64,000 nt of DNA from Spongiivirga citrea (GCF_010671565.1 NZ_JAABOQ010000009.1:1-64000), one strand, 5' to 3'. Shown: positions 16,371 through 25,284, counted from the stretch's first letter. Made by a program: numbers and translations. The notes: a model not told the origin generated them from the sequence alone.

Positions 16371-18767
16371 ATGAAACAATTTTTAAGTATAATGCTTTTT
16401 ATAGCATGTTCTGCGCCATTATATGCGCAGGATTGCAACACACAACTTACTGGCGAAGTTCTCGACTTTCATGATAAGACTCCGCTTGAAGGCGCACAGG
16501 TGTATATACCCAAACTTCAAAAAACAGTAATCACGAATTCCAAGGGAAAGTTCACTTTTAAGAACCTTTGCGACGGTATTTATGAGCTTGAAGTTTCTCA
16601 TTTTGAATGCACTACGCGTTTTTTAAAAGTTGAAGTCTTTGGTAATACGTTTAAGAGAATTACGCTTGAACATCATATCGAGGAGCTTGACGAAGTAAGT
16701 GTGACGGGGAGAAAGGTTCGTACGACTAATTCTGCCCAAGAACAAACGATTACAAACGGTCAGCTAGAACGTTATAGCAGTGCCACTTTGGGTGATGCTT
16801 TAAAACAAGTTTCAGGAGTTTCATCATTGAATACAGGAGCAACTATTGTTAAGCCAGTTATTCAAGGTTTAAACGGAAGCCGGGTTTTGGTGTTGAATAA
16901 TGGTGTGCGTATGCAGGATATGGAATGGGGTGATGAACATGCTCCTAATGTCGATATTAATTCCGCAGGAAAAGTTACCGTTGTAAAGGGAGCTTCTGCA
17001 TTGCGCTATGGAGGTGATGCCATTGGTGGAGTGATTGTATTAGAGCCTCTGAAAACCTTAGCTATTGATAGTTTATACGGCAAAACCATTTTAAGCGGAT
17101 CGACCAATGGTCGTGGTGGAGGTATTACTTCAGAATTGGTAAAAACCTACAAGTCAGGATGGTTTTTAAAAGGACAAGGCTCGTTTAAACGTTTTGGTGA
17201 TTTGGAAGCACCGGATTATGTGCTTTCTAATACTGGAGTAAAAGAAGGTGCGTTTTCAGTGAGTGCTGGCAAACGTTCTTTTTACGAAGGTTGGGATGCC
17301 ATGTACTCATTTTTTAATACAGAAATTGGTGTTCTGGCTGCCTCGCACATCGGTAATGTTGATGATTTGATTACGGCAATTAATAGTGATGAGCCGTTGA
17401 TCATTCGGGATTTTACCTACGACATAGGCCGACCGCAACAGGAAGTTACTCACCATTTAGGGCGTGCAAGGTACTATAAACGTTTTGAAGGTTTTGGCAA
17501 ACTGACTTTGCAATATGATTTTCAGAGGAATGAACGGTTTGAGTTTGATGTAAATAGAAGGAATAATGATAATAGTGCTGCTATTGACCTTGAATTAACC
17601 ACGCATACGGCTCAAGCTGATTTTGTGATTGATGCAAATAGTGACTACAAAATAGAAACCGGGATTTTATATCGCTATCAAGATAATTTTGCCGATCCAT
17701 CTACGGGTGTACGTCGTTTGATACCCGATTATACCAAGAATGATGCGGCAATTTACCTTACCGGAAAGTATTTATTAAATGATGCTATTGTAATTGATGC
17801 TGGGTTTCGATATGATTATAGTAAAATCGATGCTTTAAAGTTCTATCGAAATTCACGCTGGATTGAGCGAGGGTACCAAGCTGATTTTGGTGATCGCATT
17901 GTTGAGCAACTAAACACTCAGTTATTAGTTAATCCTGTTTTTGATTTTAGTAACATTTCGGCCACAGCGGGTTTGAAGTACAACTTTAATTCTGGAACCG
18001 AGTTCTTATTTAATTATGCATTGGCACAACGTGCACCAAATCCTGCTGAATTGTTTAGTGATGGTTTACACCATTCGGCAGCGCGAATTGAGTTAGGGGA
18101 TTTACGTATTGGTAAGGAAACATCGAATAAGATTTCCTTATCGCTACTTCATGATTACGAACATTGGGGGTGGGAAGTGAGTCCTTATGCAAATTTTATA
18201 GCAGATTTTATCTTGCTAGAACCGACATCAACTGAGTTTACTATTCGAGGTGCTTTCCCTGTTTGGGAATACCGTCAAACCGATGCCCGATTGCTAGGAG
18301 TAGATGCATCGGCTTATGTAAATTGGAGTAAGCATTGGAAAACAAATCACCAATTTTCACTTGTAAAAGGTCGCGATGTCGGCACTGATATTCCACTTAT
18401 CAATATTCCAGCAGCGAATACCAAAAACAGGATTACCTATACACATCATGATTGGCATAATTTGACATTGGGCCTAGAAAGTCAATATGTGTTTAGACAA
18501 AATGAAACTCCTGATGATATAGACGTTTTTTCGCCTGTTACAAATGAGAATGTATTGCTTGCTATTAATACTGCGCCAGACGCTTATCACTTATTGCATT
18601 TTGATGCTGAAATTGCATTTGCTATGAATAATGAAAGCAATTTAAAAGTACGTTTAGCAGTCAATAATTTGCTAGACACTAATTATAGAGATTACTTAAA
18701 CAGACAACGATATTTTGCTGATGATTTAGGAAGAAACATCAGCCTTCAATTAAAAATTAACTATTAA
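16371..18767 (+). CDS. TonB-dependent outer-membrane receptor, probably metal-related
   Basis: The 798-residue protein has a signal peptide (to LYAQ, residue 19) and an N-terminal carboxypeptidase-regulatory-like domain (about 24-100: GEVLDFHDKTPLEGAQVYI, TNSKGKFTFKNL). A plug domain follows (about 115-230, with TLGDALKQVSGVSSL, GLNGSRVLVLNNGVR and VVKGASALRYGGDAIGGVI). The rest is a 22-strand barrel ending in an aromatic-poor INY terminus. The plug sequence around MEWGDEHAPNVD resembles ZnuD-like and other zinc- or copper-associated receptors. With the small CxxC protein before and the acidic lipoprotein after, I infer uptake of a metal or metal complex driven by TonB-ExbBD. The substrate remains unproven. 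Confidence 0.9.
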   Translation: MKQFLSIMLFIACSAPLYAQDCNTQLTGEVLDFHDKTPLEGAQVYIPKLQKTVITNSKGKFTFKNLCDGIYELEVSHFECTTRFLKVEVFGNTFKRITLEHHIEELDEVSVTGRKVRTTNSAQEQTITNGQLERYSSATLGDALKQVSGVSSLNTGATIVKPVIQGLNGSRVLVLNNGVRMQDMEWGDEHAPNVDINSAGKVTVVKGASALRYGGDAIGGVIVLEPLKTLAIDSLYGKTILSGSTNGRGGGITSELVKTYKSGWFLKGQGSFKRFGDLEAPDYVLSNTGVKEGAFSVSAGKRSFYEGWDAMYSFFNTEIGVLAASHIGNVDDLITAINSDEPLIIRDFTYDIGRPQQEVTHHLGRARYYKRFEGFGKLTLQYDFQRNERFEFDVNRRNNDNSAAIDLELTTHTAQADFVIDANSDYKIETGILYRYQDNFADPSTGVRRLIPDYTKNDAAIYLTGKYLLNDAIVIDAGFRYDYSKIDALKFYRNSRWIERGYQADFGDRIVEQLNTQLLVNPVFDFSNISATAGLKYNFNSGTEFLFNYALAQRAPNPAELFSDGLHHSAARIELGDLRIGKETSNKISLSLLHDYEHWGWEVSPYANFIADFILLEPTSTEFTIRGAFPVWEYRQTDARLLGVDASAYVNWSKHWKTNHQFSLVKGRDVGTDIPLINIPAANTKNRITYTHHDWHNLTLGLESQYVFRQNETPDDIDVFSPVTNENVLLAINTAPDAYHLLHFDAEIAFAMNNESNLKVRLAVNNLLDTNYRDYLNRQRYFADDLGRNISLQLKINY

Positions 18768-18779
18768 AACCATTTTGTT

Positions 18780-19358
18780 ATGAAACCTTTTAAACAACTA
18801 TTTATGCTTTTTTGCCTTACGGCTCTTGTAATGTCATGTAATGACGATGATGATAACCCACCTGAACCAGTAAATGAGGAAGAGGTAATTACGACATTAA
18901 CTGCTACATTAACACCAGATGGTGGTGGGGCAGAAATTGAACTTACAACAAGAGATCTTGATGGTGACGGACCAAATCCGCCCGTAGTAACAGTAAGTGG
19001 TCCTTTAGCAGCGAACTCTACTTATAACGGTGTACTTAAAGTTGAAAACGAAACGGAAGATCCTGCTGAAGACATTACTGAAGAGGTAAAGGAAGAAGCT
19101 GAAGAGCACCAATTTTTATTCGTAATTGATTCTGCTTTAAATCTTACAATTGATTATACAGATCAGGAGTCAGATTACGCGCCAAATACAGGAACAAACC
19201 CTGTTGGTGTTACTTTTACAGTAACTACTACCGATGCAGGTTCAGGGACATTGCAAATCTTGTTGCGTCATGAACCTAAAAAACCAAACGATGGCACTCC
19301 TGCCGATGCTGGTGGAGAAACAGATATTGAGGCAACATTTAATATTGCAGTCAATTAA
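18780..19358 (+). CDS. Lipoprotein partner of the TonB receptor (type 1 periplasmic-binding-fold label)
   Basis: The 192-residue protein has a lipoprotein signal with Cys20 (ALVMSCNDDDDN), so it is lipid-anchored; Asp after Cys often goes with surface or outer-membrane retention in this phylum. The mature part is acidic and all-beta. Markers include EEEVITTLTATLTPDGGGAEIELTTRDLDGDG across residues 35-66, AEEHQFLFVIDS, and LLRHEPKKPNDG with DAGGETDIEATF near the end. Proteins of this make-up are labelled type 1 periplasmic binding fold superfamily and stand next to TonB receptors. It lies 12 bases after the receptor stop and closes the operon before a strong terminator. A ligand-capture role at the outer membrane is inferred. 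Confidence 0.75.
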   Translation: MKPFKQLFMLFCLTALVMSCNDDDDNPPEPVNEEEVITTLTATLTPDGGGAEIELTTRDLDGDGPNPPVVTVSGPLAANSTYNGVLKVENETEDPAEDITEEVKEEAEEHQFLFVIDSALNLTIDYTDQESDYAPNTGTNPVGVTFTVTTTDAGSGTLQILLRHEPKKPNDGTPADAGGETDIEATFNIAVN

Positions 19359-19386
19359 TTCATCGCTAAGTTAATTGACATTTTCG

Positions 19387-19420
19387 CCGGCTACTTAAGA
19401 GGTTAAGTAGCCGGTTTTTT
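19387..19420 (+). terminator. Strong terminator of the TonB receptor operon
   Basis: A perfect 12-bp stem CCGGCTACTTAA (19387-19398) / TTAAGTAGCCGG (19403-19414) has a GAGG loop and is followed by six T. Confidence 0.92.
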
Positions 19421-19726
19421 ATGCTTTAAATTGAATGTCGAACCTTATTCTTTAACTTCTAGTTTTCAGGTCGAGTGATCTCGAAGTATGAGAGATTGTA
19501 TCGAGACCTCTTCAAACCGACAACTAATTGATTTATACACTAAGTCATTTAAAGGGTTCTCGATACATTTTTCTTCCTCATTCTTCGGATGAAAAACACT
19601 CGAACTGACATTTTTAAAAAGAAGTCGACTTCAGCAATTTTAGGTGAAAATCATTTGTTTTTAATTAAAAATCACTTCAAAATGCTCAGAAATGGCATTT
19701 TTTTGAATTTTTGATCTTGAGGAATA
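19421..19726. other. Intergenic region dominated by an inverted repeat pair
   Basis: About 306 bases between two convergent units. No gene is seen. The central 150 bases are the head-to-head repeat listed separately. The last 70 bases before the MATE stop are AT-rich without clear structure. Confidence 0.5.
19463..19610. repeat. Two inverted copies of a palindromic intergenic repeat
   Basis: The left copy (19463-19513) has CAGGTCGAGTG and, further on, TGTATCGAGACC. The right copy (19551-19610), read on the minus strand, has TGTCAGTTCGAGTG, a small hairpin, then TGTATCGAGAACCC. A third copy sits at 25152-25199. Each unit is GTCGAGTG or TTCGAGTG, an internal stem, then TGTATCGA. The head-to-head layout is like a bacterial interspersed REP mosaic. 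Confidence 0.65.
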
Positions 19727-21133
19727 TTATACTATTGCTTCAGTATTTTCTTCAGCAGAAGGGATTAGTTTACGTCTAACTTCTCTATTTAAGAAATAGC
19801 CAGTTACCAAGGTCGAAAGTACATCGGCTATTGGAAAAGAGACCCAAACACCTAACACTCCCATAAATTGTGGTAAGATCAGTATTAAAGGAATTAAAAA
19901 GAATCCTTGTTTGGTTAAACTAAGTAACAATGCAGGAATTGCTTTTCCAATTGATTGAAAATAAGCACCTCCTATCAACTGAACTACAATAATTGGTGTT
20001 GCCAAAAATACCCAACGCAAAGCAGCCGGTGTTCGTTTTAATATCTCATTATTATCCGCAATGGTTTGAGCATCCAATCCTTCTTTATTACTTATAAAAA
20101 CGGAAATAATTCCCTCTGGGAATAGCATGATCAACGCAAAAATTATCAGGGCTAAAGCACCTGCATACTTAATGGAGGTGTTGATTGTTTCTCGAACACG
20201 CCCATATTTCTCTGCGCCATAATTATATCCCACAATTGGCATAAATCCTTGAGTGACTCCTATTACAGGAAATAAAGCAAACATTAGCATACGACTTACA
20301 ATACCATAAGCTGCAATATCTAGTGCATCACCTACACTAATTAATACATTATTCAATAAAATAGTCAATACACTAATTGTGGCTTGTCGAGCTAATGTCA
20401 CAGAACTTAATCCAGCAATTTCACGAACAATTTTCCCTTTCAATTTCAGCCATTCAACATTTAATCGTAATTCACTTTTGAAAGCAAAAAACCAAACCAT
20501 AAATGAGAATGAAGATGCATATGAAATGAAGGTTGCCCATGCGGCTCCTTGCATCCCTAAATCCAGTACATTGATCAATAAATAATCCATCAAAATATTT
20601 CCAACGGATGGGATGATCATTGCGATCATTGCGAATTTTGGCTTCCCTTCTGCTCTAATAATGTTGTTTCCCATCATCATTAAAGCAAGCATAACGATGC
20701 CATATAAAAGAATGCGATAGTACACCAACGCCATATCTCTAAAGGAATCATCTGCCCCAAAAAACCCGATAAGTTGATCTTGAAATATTAATCCTCCTAT
20801 GGCCAAACTACCCGCAATTAAAAAGGTGAGCGTGGTCATATTACCAAAAACCCGAAGTGCTTTATCGTTATCTCCAGCACCCAAGGCTCTAGATAAAACT
20901 GAGCTACCTCCAATACCAATTGACAAACCAATGGCGCCAATAAAAAAGGTAAAAGGAAGTACGACGGCAATTGCAGAAATTGCCAAAGGGCCAATCCATC
21001 GACCCATAAAAATAGTGTCGACAATTATATTTAATGACATTACTAAAATGCCAATAGAAGCTGGTACCGCCTGTTTAATAAGGAGTTTGCTTATGCTTGC
21101 CGTGCCTAATTCGGTTGAGGAAGTTCCCGCCAT
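19727..21133 (-). CDS. MATE-family efflux transporter
   Basis: The 468-residue protein has twelve predicted membrane segments in two similar halves, the usual MATE size. Family-typical segments are QAVPASIGILVMSLNIIVDTIFMGRWIG near the start (residues 21-48) and GGSSVLSRALGAGDNDKA, plus in the second half VTQGFMPIVGYNYGAEKYGRV. MATE proteins of the NorM/DinF group export drugs or metabolites in exchange for sodium or protons; the substrate cannot be read from sequence. The ATG overlaps the stop of hemH by one base (TAATG), so it is co-transcribed with ferrochelatase. That link hints at porphyrin or toxic-compound export but is not evidence for it. Confidence 0.92.
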   Translation of the reverse strand: MAGTSSTELGTASISKLLIKQAVPASIGILVMSLNIIVDTIFMGRWIGPLAISAIAVVLPFTFFIGAIGLSIGIGGSSVLSRALGAGDNDKALRVFGNMTTLTFLIAGSLAIGGLIFQDQLIGFFGADDSFRDMALVYYRILLYGIVMLALMMMGNNIIRAEGKPKFAMIAMIIPSVGNILMDYLLINVLDLGMQGAAWATFISYASSFSFMVWFFAFKSELRLNVEWLKLKGKIVREIAGLSSVTLARQATISVLTILLNNVLISVGDALDIAAYGIVSRMLMFALFPVIGVTQGFMPIVGYNYGAEKYGRVRETINTSIKYAGALALIIFALIMLFPEGIISVFISNKEGLDAQTIADNNEILKRTPAALRWVFLATPIIVVQLIGGAYFQSIGKAIPALLLSLTKQGFFLIPLILILPQFMGVLGVWVSFPIADVLSTLVTGYFLNREVRRKLIPSAEENTEAIV

Positions 21134-22167
21134 TAAGCCATTTCAGTTTCAACAACTGCCCATTGGTCAATCCAACGAGCCAATGTTTTTACCCAATCAT
21201 CGCGATCATTAATACAGGGTATTACATGAAAGTCTTTGCCTCCGGCCTCATGGAAAATTTCTTCTCCCTCCATAGCTATTTCCTCCAATGTTTCAAGACA
21301 ATCGCTTACAAAAGCGGGTGTTACAATAGCCATTTTTTTAGTGCCCTGTTTTCCCATTTTATCAATCGTACGATCAGTATATGGTTGTAACCAAGGATCG
21401 ACTCCTAATCGTGATTGGAACGAAGTAGAAAAGGTTCCTTCTTCCAAACTGAGATACTCAGCCACCTGTTTTGTAGTTTCATAACATTGATGGCGGTAGC
21501 AATATTGATGGGCCTTTGATGCAGTTTGACAACACTGTCCGTCTATCTTACAGTGGGATTTTGTAATATCCGATTTTCGAATGTGCCTTTCTGGAACCCC
21601 ATGGTATGAGAATAATAAATGTTCGTAGTCAACGCCCTCAAGACTCTCTTTAATCGATTCAGAAAGTACACGAACATAATCTGGATGGTTATAAAATGCC
21701 GGAACACTGGTAAAGCTCATTTGCGGAAAATGTTCCTTTCTAAGTTCCTCAGCTAGTACCAAAATAGTCTCAGTAGTCGCCATAGCGAATTGCGGATACA
21801 AAGGCACAATGAGCACTTCATCAACGCCCTTATCATGTAGTTTTTGCAAACCTTGTTTGATTGAAGGTTTGCCATAGCGCATAGCGATTACTGTCGGAAT
21901 TGAAGTTAATGCATCAACTTTATCTCTCAAACGCTCAGTTAATACAATTAGAGGGGATCCTTCATCCCACCATATTTTTTTGTAGGCAGCAGCGGACTTT
22001 TTTGGCCGTGTATTTAGAATAATTCCTTTAACTAAAAAGGTGCGAAAGGCCTTAGGCACATCAATGACTCGTTCGTCCATTAAAAACTCTCCGAGATATC
22101 GTTTGACATCCTTTGGATTGGTGCTATCAGGTGATCCTAAATTAACTAGCAGTACGCCTTTTGCCAT
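21133..22167 (-). CDS. hemH: Ferrochelatase
   Basis: The 344-residue protein starts MAKGVLLVNLGSPDS, the standard ferrochelatase opening. The metal-site His189 is in SYHGVPERH and the catalytic acidic pair is in CLETLEEI (about 290-297). Ferrochelatase inserts ferrous iron into protoporphyrin IX, the last heme step. Extra Cys residues occur at about 206, 212, 213, 223 and 228, in a stretch with SHCKIDGQCC and YCYRHQCYE; some bacterial ferrochelatases bind a 2Fe-2S cluster through nearby Cys, so this is a candidate cluster site. A TATTTTTG promoter element lies 17 bases before the ATG. The gene is followed by the overlapping MATE gene. Confidence 0.95.
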   Translation of the reverse strand: MAKGVLLVNLGSPDSTNPKDVKRYLGEFLMDERVIDVPKAFRTFLVKGIILNTRPKKSAAAYKKIWWDEGSPLIVLTERLRDKVDALTSIPTVIAMRYGKPSIKQGLQKLHDKGVDEVLIVPLYPQFAMATTETILVLAEELRKEHFPQMSFTSVPAFYNHPDYVRVLSESIKESLEGVDYEHLLFSYHGVPERHIRKSDITKSHCKIDGQCCQTASKAHQYCYRHQCYETTKQVAEYLSLEEGTFSTSFQSRLGVDPWLQPYTDRTIDKMGKQGTKKMAIVTPAFVSDCLETLEEIAMEGEEIFHEAGGKDFHVIPCINDRDDWVKTLARWIDQWAVVETEMA

Positions 22168-22184
22168 TTTGTTTTACTTTTTTA

Positions 22185-22229
22185 CAAAAATACTAAACAT
22201 ACTGCTAGTAAGTCATATAGCCAGCAGTA
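22185..22229 (-). promoter_or_regulatory. hemH promoter element and upstream dyad
   Basis: On the minus strand TATTTTTG (22192-22185) matches TAnnTTTG, 17 bases before the hemH ATG. Immediately upstream, TACTGCTAG (22200-22208) and CCAGCAGTA (22221-22229) form a 9-bp inverted repeat with one mismatch, placed where an operator would be. It is also downstream of the next gene's stop but lacks a T-tract. Confidence 0.5.
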
Positions 22230-22254
22230 CTTATTAATTATTTAACTATAAGGT

Positions 22255-22983
22255 CTATTTATTAATATCAACAACTTTTTCGAGATCATCTGTGCCTAAA
22301 TAACCATCATTATTATTGTAGTACCACACCCGTGTTTTAGGCAATTTTATTTCATTCGTTTCTAGCTCGTCTGTAAGTAAAATATACTCGCCGTCATTTT
22401 TGGTTTTGTCTTTATAAAACTGATATACTTTTAAAGCATAGGTTTCAGGATCGAAGTAAAAATACCATTCATCAGTACCTACATTTTTATCATAGGTTGC
22501 TCTTAGAACTAGATATTCTTTGCCTTTAAATTCCCGTTTTTCTACCTTAGGGTCGATAATAGTTCCAGGATCTTTCAACTTCATGGGTAAGCCATACAGA
22601 TAGGTGTAGTAATTTCGATACATGGTCGTGCGCTCACAATCTGCTCGATGTTTTTTTATTTCGGTAGAATCTAATTCAGTCTTTCCATTTAATGAGAATG
22701 AGCATTTCCCATTTTCTAGTTTACGATAGGTGGTAATAGTATCTTGAATTGTTTTTAAACCGAAAACTTGTTTTGGCAGATTTAAATACACTTCACTTTT
22801 ACGTGTTGGTCGATCGGGCATTTCTAGATTGATGTGCAAAATGGATTGAAACTGTTTCCAGTTTCCTTCAGGATCGTGATATGCAATAGATCTGTCCAAT
22901 AATTTGGTAGCTGTAAGTTCTTGACCTTGTATTGTTTTGAAAGCAAATAGCAGCAGAAGGAATGGAATCGATTTTTTTAACAT
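22255..22983 (-). CDS. Exported DUF6503-type protein
   Basis: The 242-residue protein (ATG 22983) has a signal peptide KKSIPFLLLLFAFKTIQG. The mature part is predicted all-beta and contains SIAYHDPEGNWKQFQS, ERTTMYRNYYTYLYGLPMKL and EWYFYFDPETYALKVYQFYKD. This pattern is shared by the DUF6503 proteins of flavobacteria, which recall the LolA/LolB-like half-barrel fold of lipoprotein-sorting proteins. No enzyme motif is visible and the molecular role is unknown. An in-frame upstream start at 23004 would place seven polar residues before the signal peptide, which is less likely. It is divergent from the RDD operon. Confidence 0.7.
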   Translation of the reverse strand: MLKKSIPFLLLLFAFKTIQGQELTATKLLDRSIAYHDPEGNWKQFQSILHINLEMPDRPTRKSEVYLNLPKQVFGLKTIQDTITTYRKLENGKCSFSLNGKTELDSTEIKKHRADCERTTMYRNYYTYLYGLPMKLKDPGTIIDPKVEKREFKGKEYLVLRATYDKNVGTDEWYFYFDPETYALKVYQFYKDKTKNDGEYILLTDELETNEIKLPKTRVWYYNNNDGYLGTDDLEKVVDINK

Positions 22984-23060
22984 ATTTATTCTATATTTAA
23001 CCACAATGTAGGGTATTTACCCCCACAATGGTCTTATACCTAAACAAACCATAAAAGTAC

Positions 23061-23588
23061 ATGAAAGAATTTATTGTTACCCCAGATTTGTATGCGAATA
23101 AAGGTAAGCGTTTGGGGAATTTTATAGTCGATTTAATCGTTTTTAGAGTCCTGATTATTGCCATTTTCGCGATTTTAGGATTTATAGTGGTAACAATTGG
23201 TGGAGATATTGATTCGTTCCTATATCAGCTTGAGACTATTAATCCTTTTATGGACTTACTAATAACATATGTCTTGTATTTTTTTGTTTTTTGGGGGTTT
23301 GAAACCTTATTGCAAGGTCGGACAATCGGAAAATTTATAACTCAGACTAAGGTGGTTGACATCAATGGGAATGTGCCAAATGCAGGCTTGATTGCGAAAC
23401 GTACGCTGTCAAGAATAATACCTTTCGACGGGTTTTCTTATCTAGGTGAAGAAGGTAGAGGTTGGCATGATACGATTCCCAATTTATATGTAGTTGACGT
23501 GAAGAAATTTGAAGATAAAAAATCGGTTCACTTTGGATTACAAGAATTAGGTACAACCAATAATGATTTTGTAGATATTAAATTTTAA
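23061..23588 (+). CDS. RDD-family membrane protein
   Basis: The 175-residue protein has the RDD pattern. KRLGNFIVDLIVFR opens the first membrane segment with Arg and Asp. The second segment lies around 60-82. GRTIGKFITQTKVV follows, then KRTLSRIIPFDGFSYLG and GWHDTIPNLYVVD near the end. RDD proteins are multi-spanning inner-membrane proteins of mostly unknown function; some act in ion or proton exchange. It is three bases ahead of the signal peptidase gene and starts a three-gene operon with it and a dehydrogenase. That arrangement suggests a link to envelope processing but does not prove one. Confidence 0.85.
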   Translation: MKEFIVTPDLYANKGKRLGNFIVDLIVFRVLIIAIFAILGFIVVTIGGDIDSFLYQLETINPFMDLLITYVLYFFVFWGFETLLQGRTIGKFITQTKVVDINGNVPNAGLIAKRTLSRIIPFDGFSYLGEEGRGWHDTIPNLYVVDVKKFEDKKSVHFGLQELGTTNNDFVDIKF

Positions 23589-23591
23589 AAG

Positions 23592-24263
23592 TTGAAGTTA
23601 TCAGGTAAAAAATTAGCAATTATAGGCGGTATTATAGTTTTTATTTATATCCTGTTTGGGGCAACTGGCGTGCTCAGGTTTTTTAAATTCCCTACACCTT
23701 CTAGTGAACCTACTATAAAAAGCGGCTCATATTTGTTTTCAAGCTCTCTTAAAACTCCGAAAAAAGGAGATTTCATTGCTTTTAAAAAGTTTATCCCAGA
23801 ATTTGGTTTATCTACTTATGCACATCGGTTGATTGCCGTAGGAGGTGATGAAATTGAAATAAAGGATGGTATTGTAACGGTTAATGGAATTCAAGTTGAT
23901 AAAAATAGGGAGCTTAAGTTTAGTTATGTGCTGCCTAAGGCCAAATTTGATATGATAGCACATACTACTTCACCTGATTATACAATCCCAATTAATGAAA
24001 ACGAATATTTGACTTATTTAGCCGATAATGTTGCCGATGAATACCAGGTTTCAGAGTACAGATCCATTCAGCCTGTCGGGCAAATTGATAATAGCATTGA
24101 GGACATATATAATCAGCCTTGGAATACAGATCAATTTGGTCCTCTAGTCATCCCAAAAGACAGTATTTTTGTACTAGGTGATAACAGACATAATGCATTA
24201 GATTCAAGGTATTTTGGATTAGTTGCTGAAGACGCGATCATCGGAACCGTATTATGGAAATAA
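23592..24263 (+). CDS. Signal peptidase I-like protease with His in place of the catalytic Lys
   Basis: The 223-residue protein starts at TTG 23592, which gives one N-terminal membrane anchor (residues 8-30), as in S26 peptidases. The Ser nucleophile is Ser37 in PSSEPTIKSG, matching the SMxPT box. The general-base box, KRxxGxPGD in bacterial enzymes, reads AHRLIAVGGDEIEI, so His78 occupies the Lys position. The last box GDNRHNALDSRYFG is standard. His at that position is known in the ER/archaeal/SipW branch, whereas the rest looks bacterial. The enzyme would cleave exported preproteins at the outer face of the inner membrane. It may be specialised, with a standard LepB elsewhere in the genome. 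It lies between RDD and SDR genes with gaps of three and four bases. Confidence 0.82.
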   Translation: MKLSGKKLAIIGGIIVFIYILFGATGVLRFFKFPTPSSEPTIKSGSYLFSSSLKTPKKGDFIAFKKFIPEFGLSTYAHRLIAVGGDEIEIKDGIVTVNGIQVDKNRELKFSYVLPKAKFDMIAHTTSPDYTIPINENEYLTYLADNVADEYQVSEYRSIQPVGQIDNSIEDIYNQPWNTDQFGPLVIPKDSIFVLGDNRHNALDSRYFGLVAEDAIIGTVLWK

Positions 24264-24267
24264 AAAT

Positions 24268-25065
24268 ATGTCATACTTCAATAACAAAACCATTTGGATA
24301 ACAGGTGCTTCATCAGGAATTGGGGAGGCTTTTGTCCACGAGCTTGCCAAGCATTCATGCCGTCTTATTCTATCTTCTAGAAAAAGAGATGAACTTGAAC
24401 GTGTTAAAAAAGAGGCCGCGCTAATCGACGAAAATTGCCTGGTATTACCACTAGACTTAGCCAATTATCACAACATGAAACTCATTGTTGAAGAAGCTAC
24501 AAACCATTTTGGTAAAGTTGATATTTTGATCAACAATGCTGGTTTAAGTCAACGCTCTCTTATTGCCGAAACGGATATCTCGGTAGATGAGAAACTGATG
24601 CAGGTGAATTATCTGGGAACTGTGGCATTATCAAAAGCGATTCTTCCTCATTTTATCGCCAATAAAAGCGGTCATTTTGCAGTTGTAACCAGTTTAATGG
24701 GGCGTTTTGGTAGTCCGTATCGATCTGGATATTGTGGAGCAAAACACGCATTACACGGTTTTTTTGATGTGATGCGAATGGAACATGAAAAAGATGGTGT
24801 GGCAGTTACTATGATATGCCCGGGTTTTATACAGACCAATGTTTCCAAGAACGCACTTACTGGTGACGGTAGTACTCAAAATACAATGGATGAAGCAACC
24901 TCAAAAGGGCTTTCTCCTCAAGTTTGTGTACAAAAGGCACTAAAGGCTATTAGAAAGAAAAAATTTGAAACCTATATTGGTCAAGGTGAGGTAAAAGGGA
25001 TTTATATGAAGCGGTTTTTCCCTAAACTACTTCATAAGCTGGTTTTGAAAAGTCAGGTGCGCTAA
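24268..25065 (+). CDS. Short-chain dehydrogenase/reductase
   Basis: The 265-residue protein has the classical SDR layout. The nucleotide-binding TGASSGIGEAF is at about 12-22, LINNAGLSQ near 90, and the catalytic Ser (VTSLMGRFG) precedes YCGAKHAL, the YxxxK pair at about 154-158. It ends with a basic segment MKRFFPKLLHKLVLKS, similar to the membrane-associated DHRS7-like group. It should oxidise or reduce an unidentified alcohol or ketone with NAD(P). The start at ATG 24268 lies four bases after the signal peptidase stop; an open frame reaching further upstream overlaps that gene and lacks homologous sequence. It closes the operon. Confidence 0.9.
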   Translation: MSYFNNKTIWITGASSGIGEAFVHELAKHSCRLILSSRKRDELERVKKEAALIDENCLVLPLDLANYHNMKLIVEEATNHFGKVDILINNAGLSQRSLIAETDISVDEKLMQVNYLGTVALSKAILPHFIANKSGHFAVVTSLMGRFGSPYRSGYCGAKHALHGFFDVMRMEHEKDGVAVTMICPGFIQTNVSKNALTGDGSTQNTMDEATSKGLSPQVCVQKALKAIRKKKFETYIGQGEVKGIYMKRFFPKLLHKLVLKSQVR

Positions 25066-25151
25066 ATTATTAGTGGTGTTATTTCGCAGAGATTCGCCTA
25101 GCTTCGAACTTATACAAACAGGAGTTCTTCCAATTAATGCCCTTTACCAAA

Positions 25152-25199
25152 TGTCAGTTCGAGTGCTTTCCGAGGCAGGAGGAAAGTGTATCGATAACA
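25152..25199. repeat. Third copy of the palindromic intergenic repeat
   Basis: TGTCAGTTCGAGTG (25152-25165) is followed by the stem CTTTCC/GGAAAG and then TGTATCGATAAC. It shares the start and end blocks of the pair at 19463-19610. It lies in the gap between two convergent genes. Confidence 0.65.
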
Positions 25200-25284
25200 G
25201 GTTCGGAAGACTTTAGGAGGTTATTTCACAAAGCAACTCAAAGAAGCACCAAGATTCACAAAGAATTTCCGAAGCACATTAAAA

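Noticed and set aside
20799-21212. 137-codon plus-strand frame across the MATE/hemH junction
   Set aside because: It spans two real minus-strand genes and shows only Lys/Pro/Ala-rich antisense composition.
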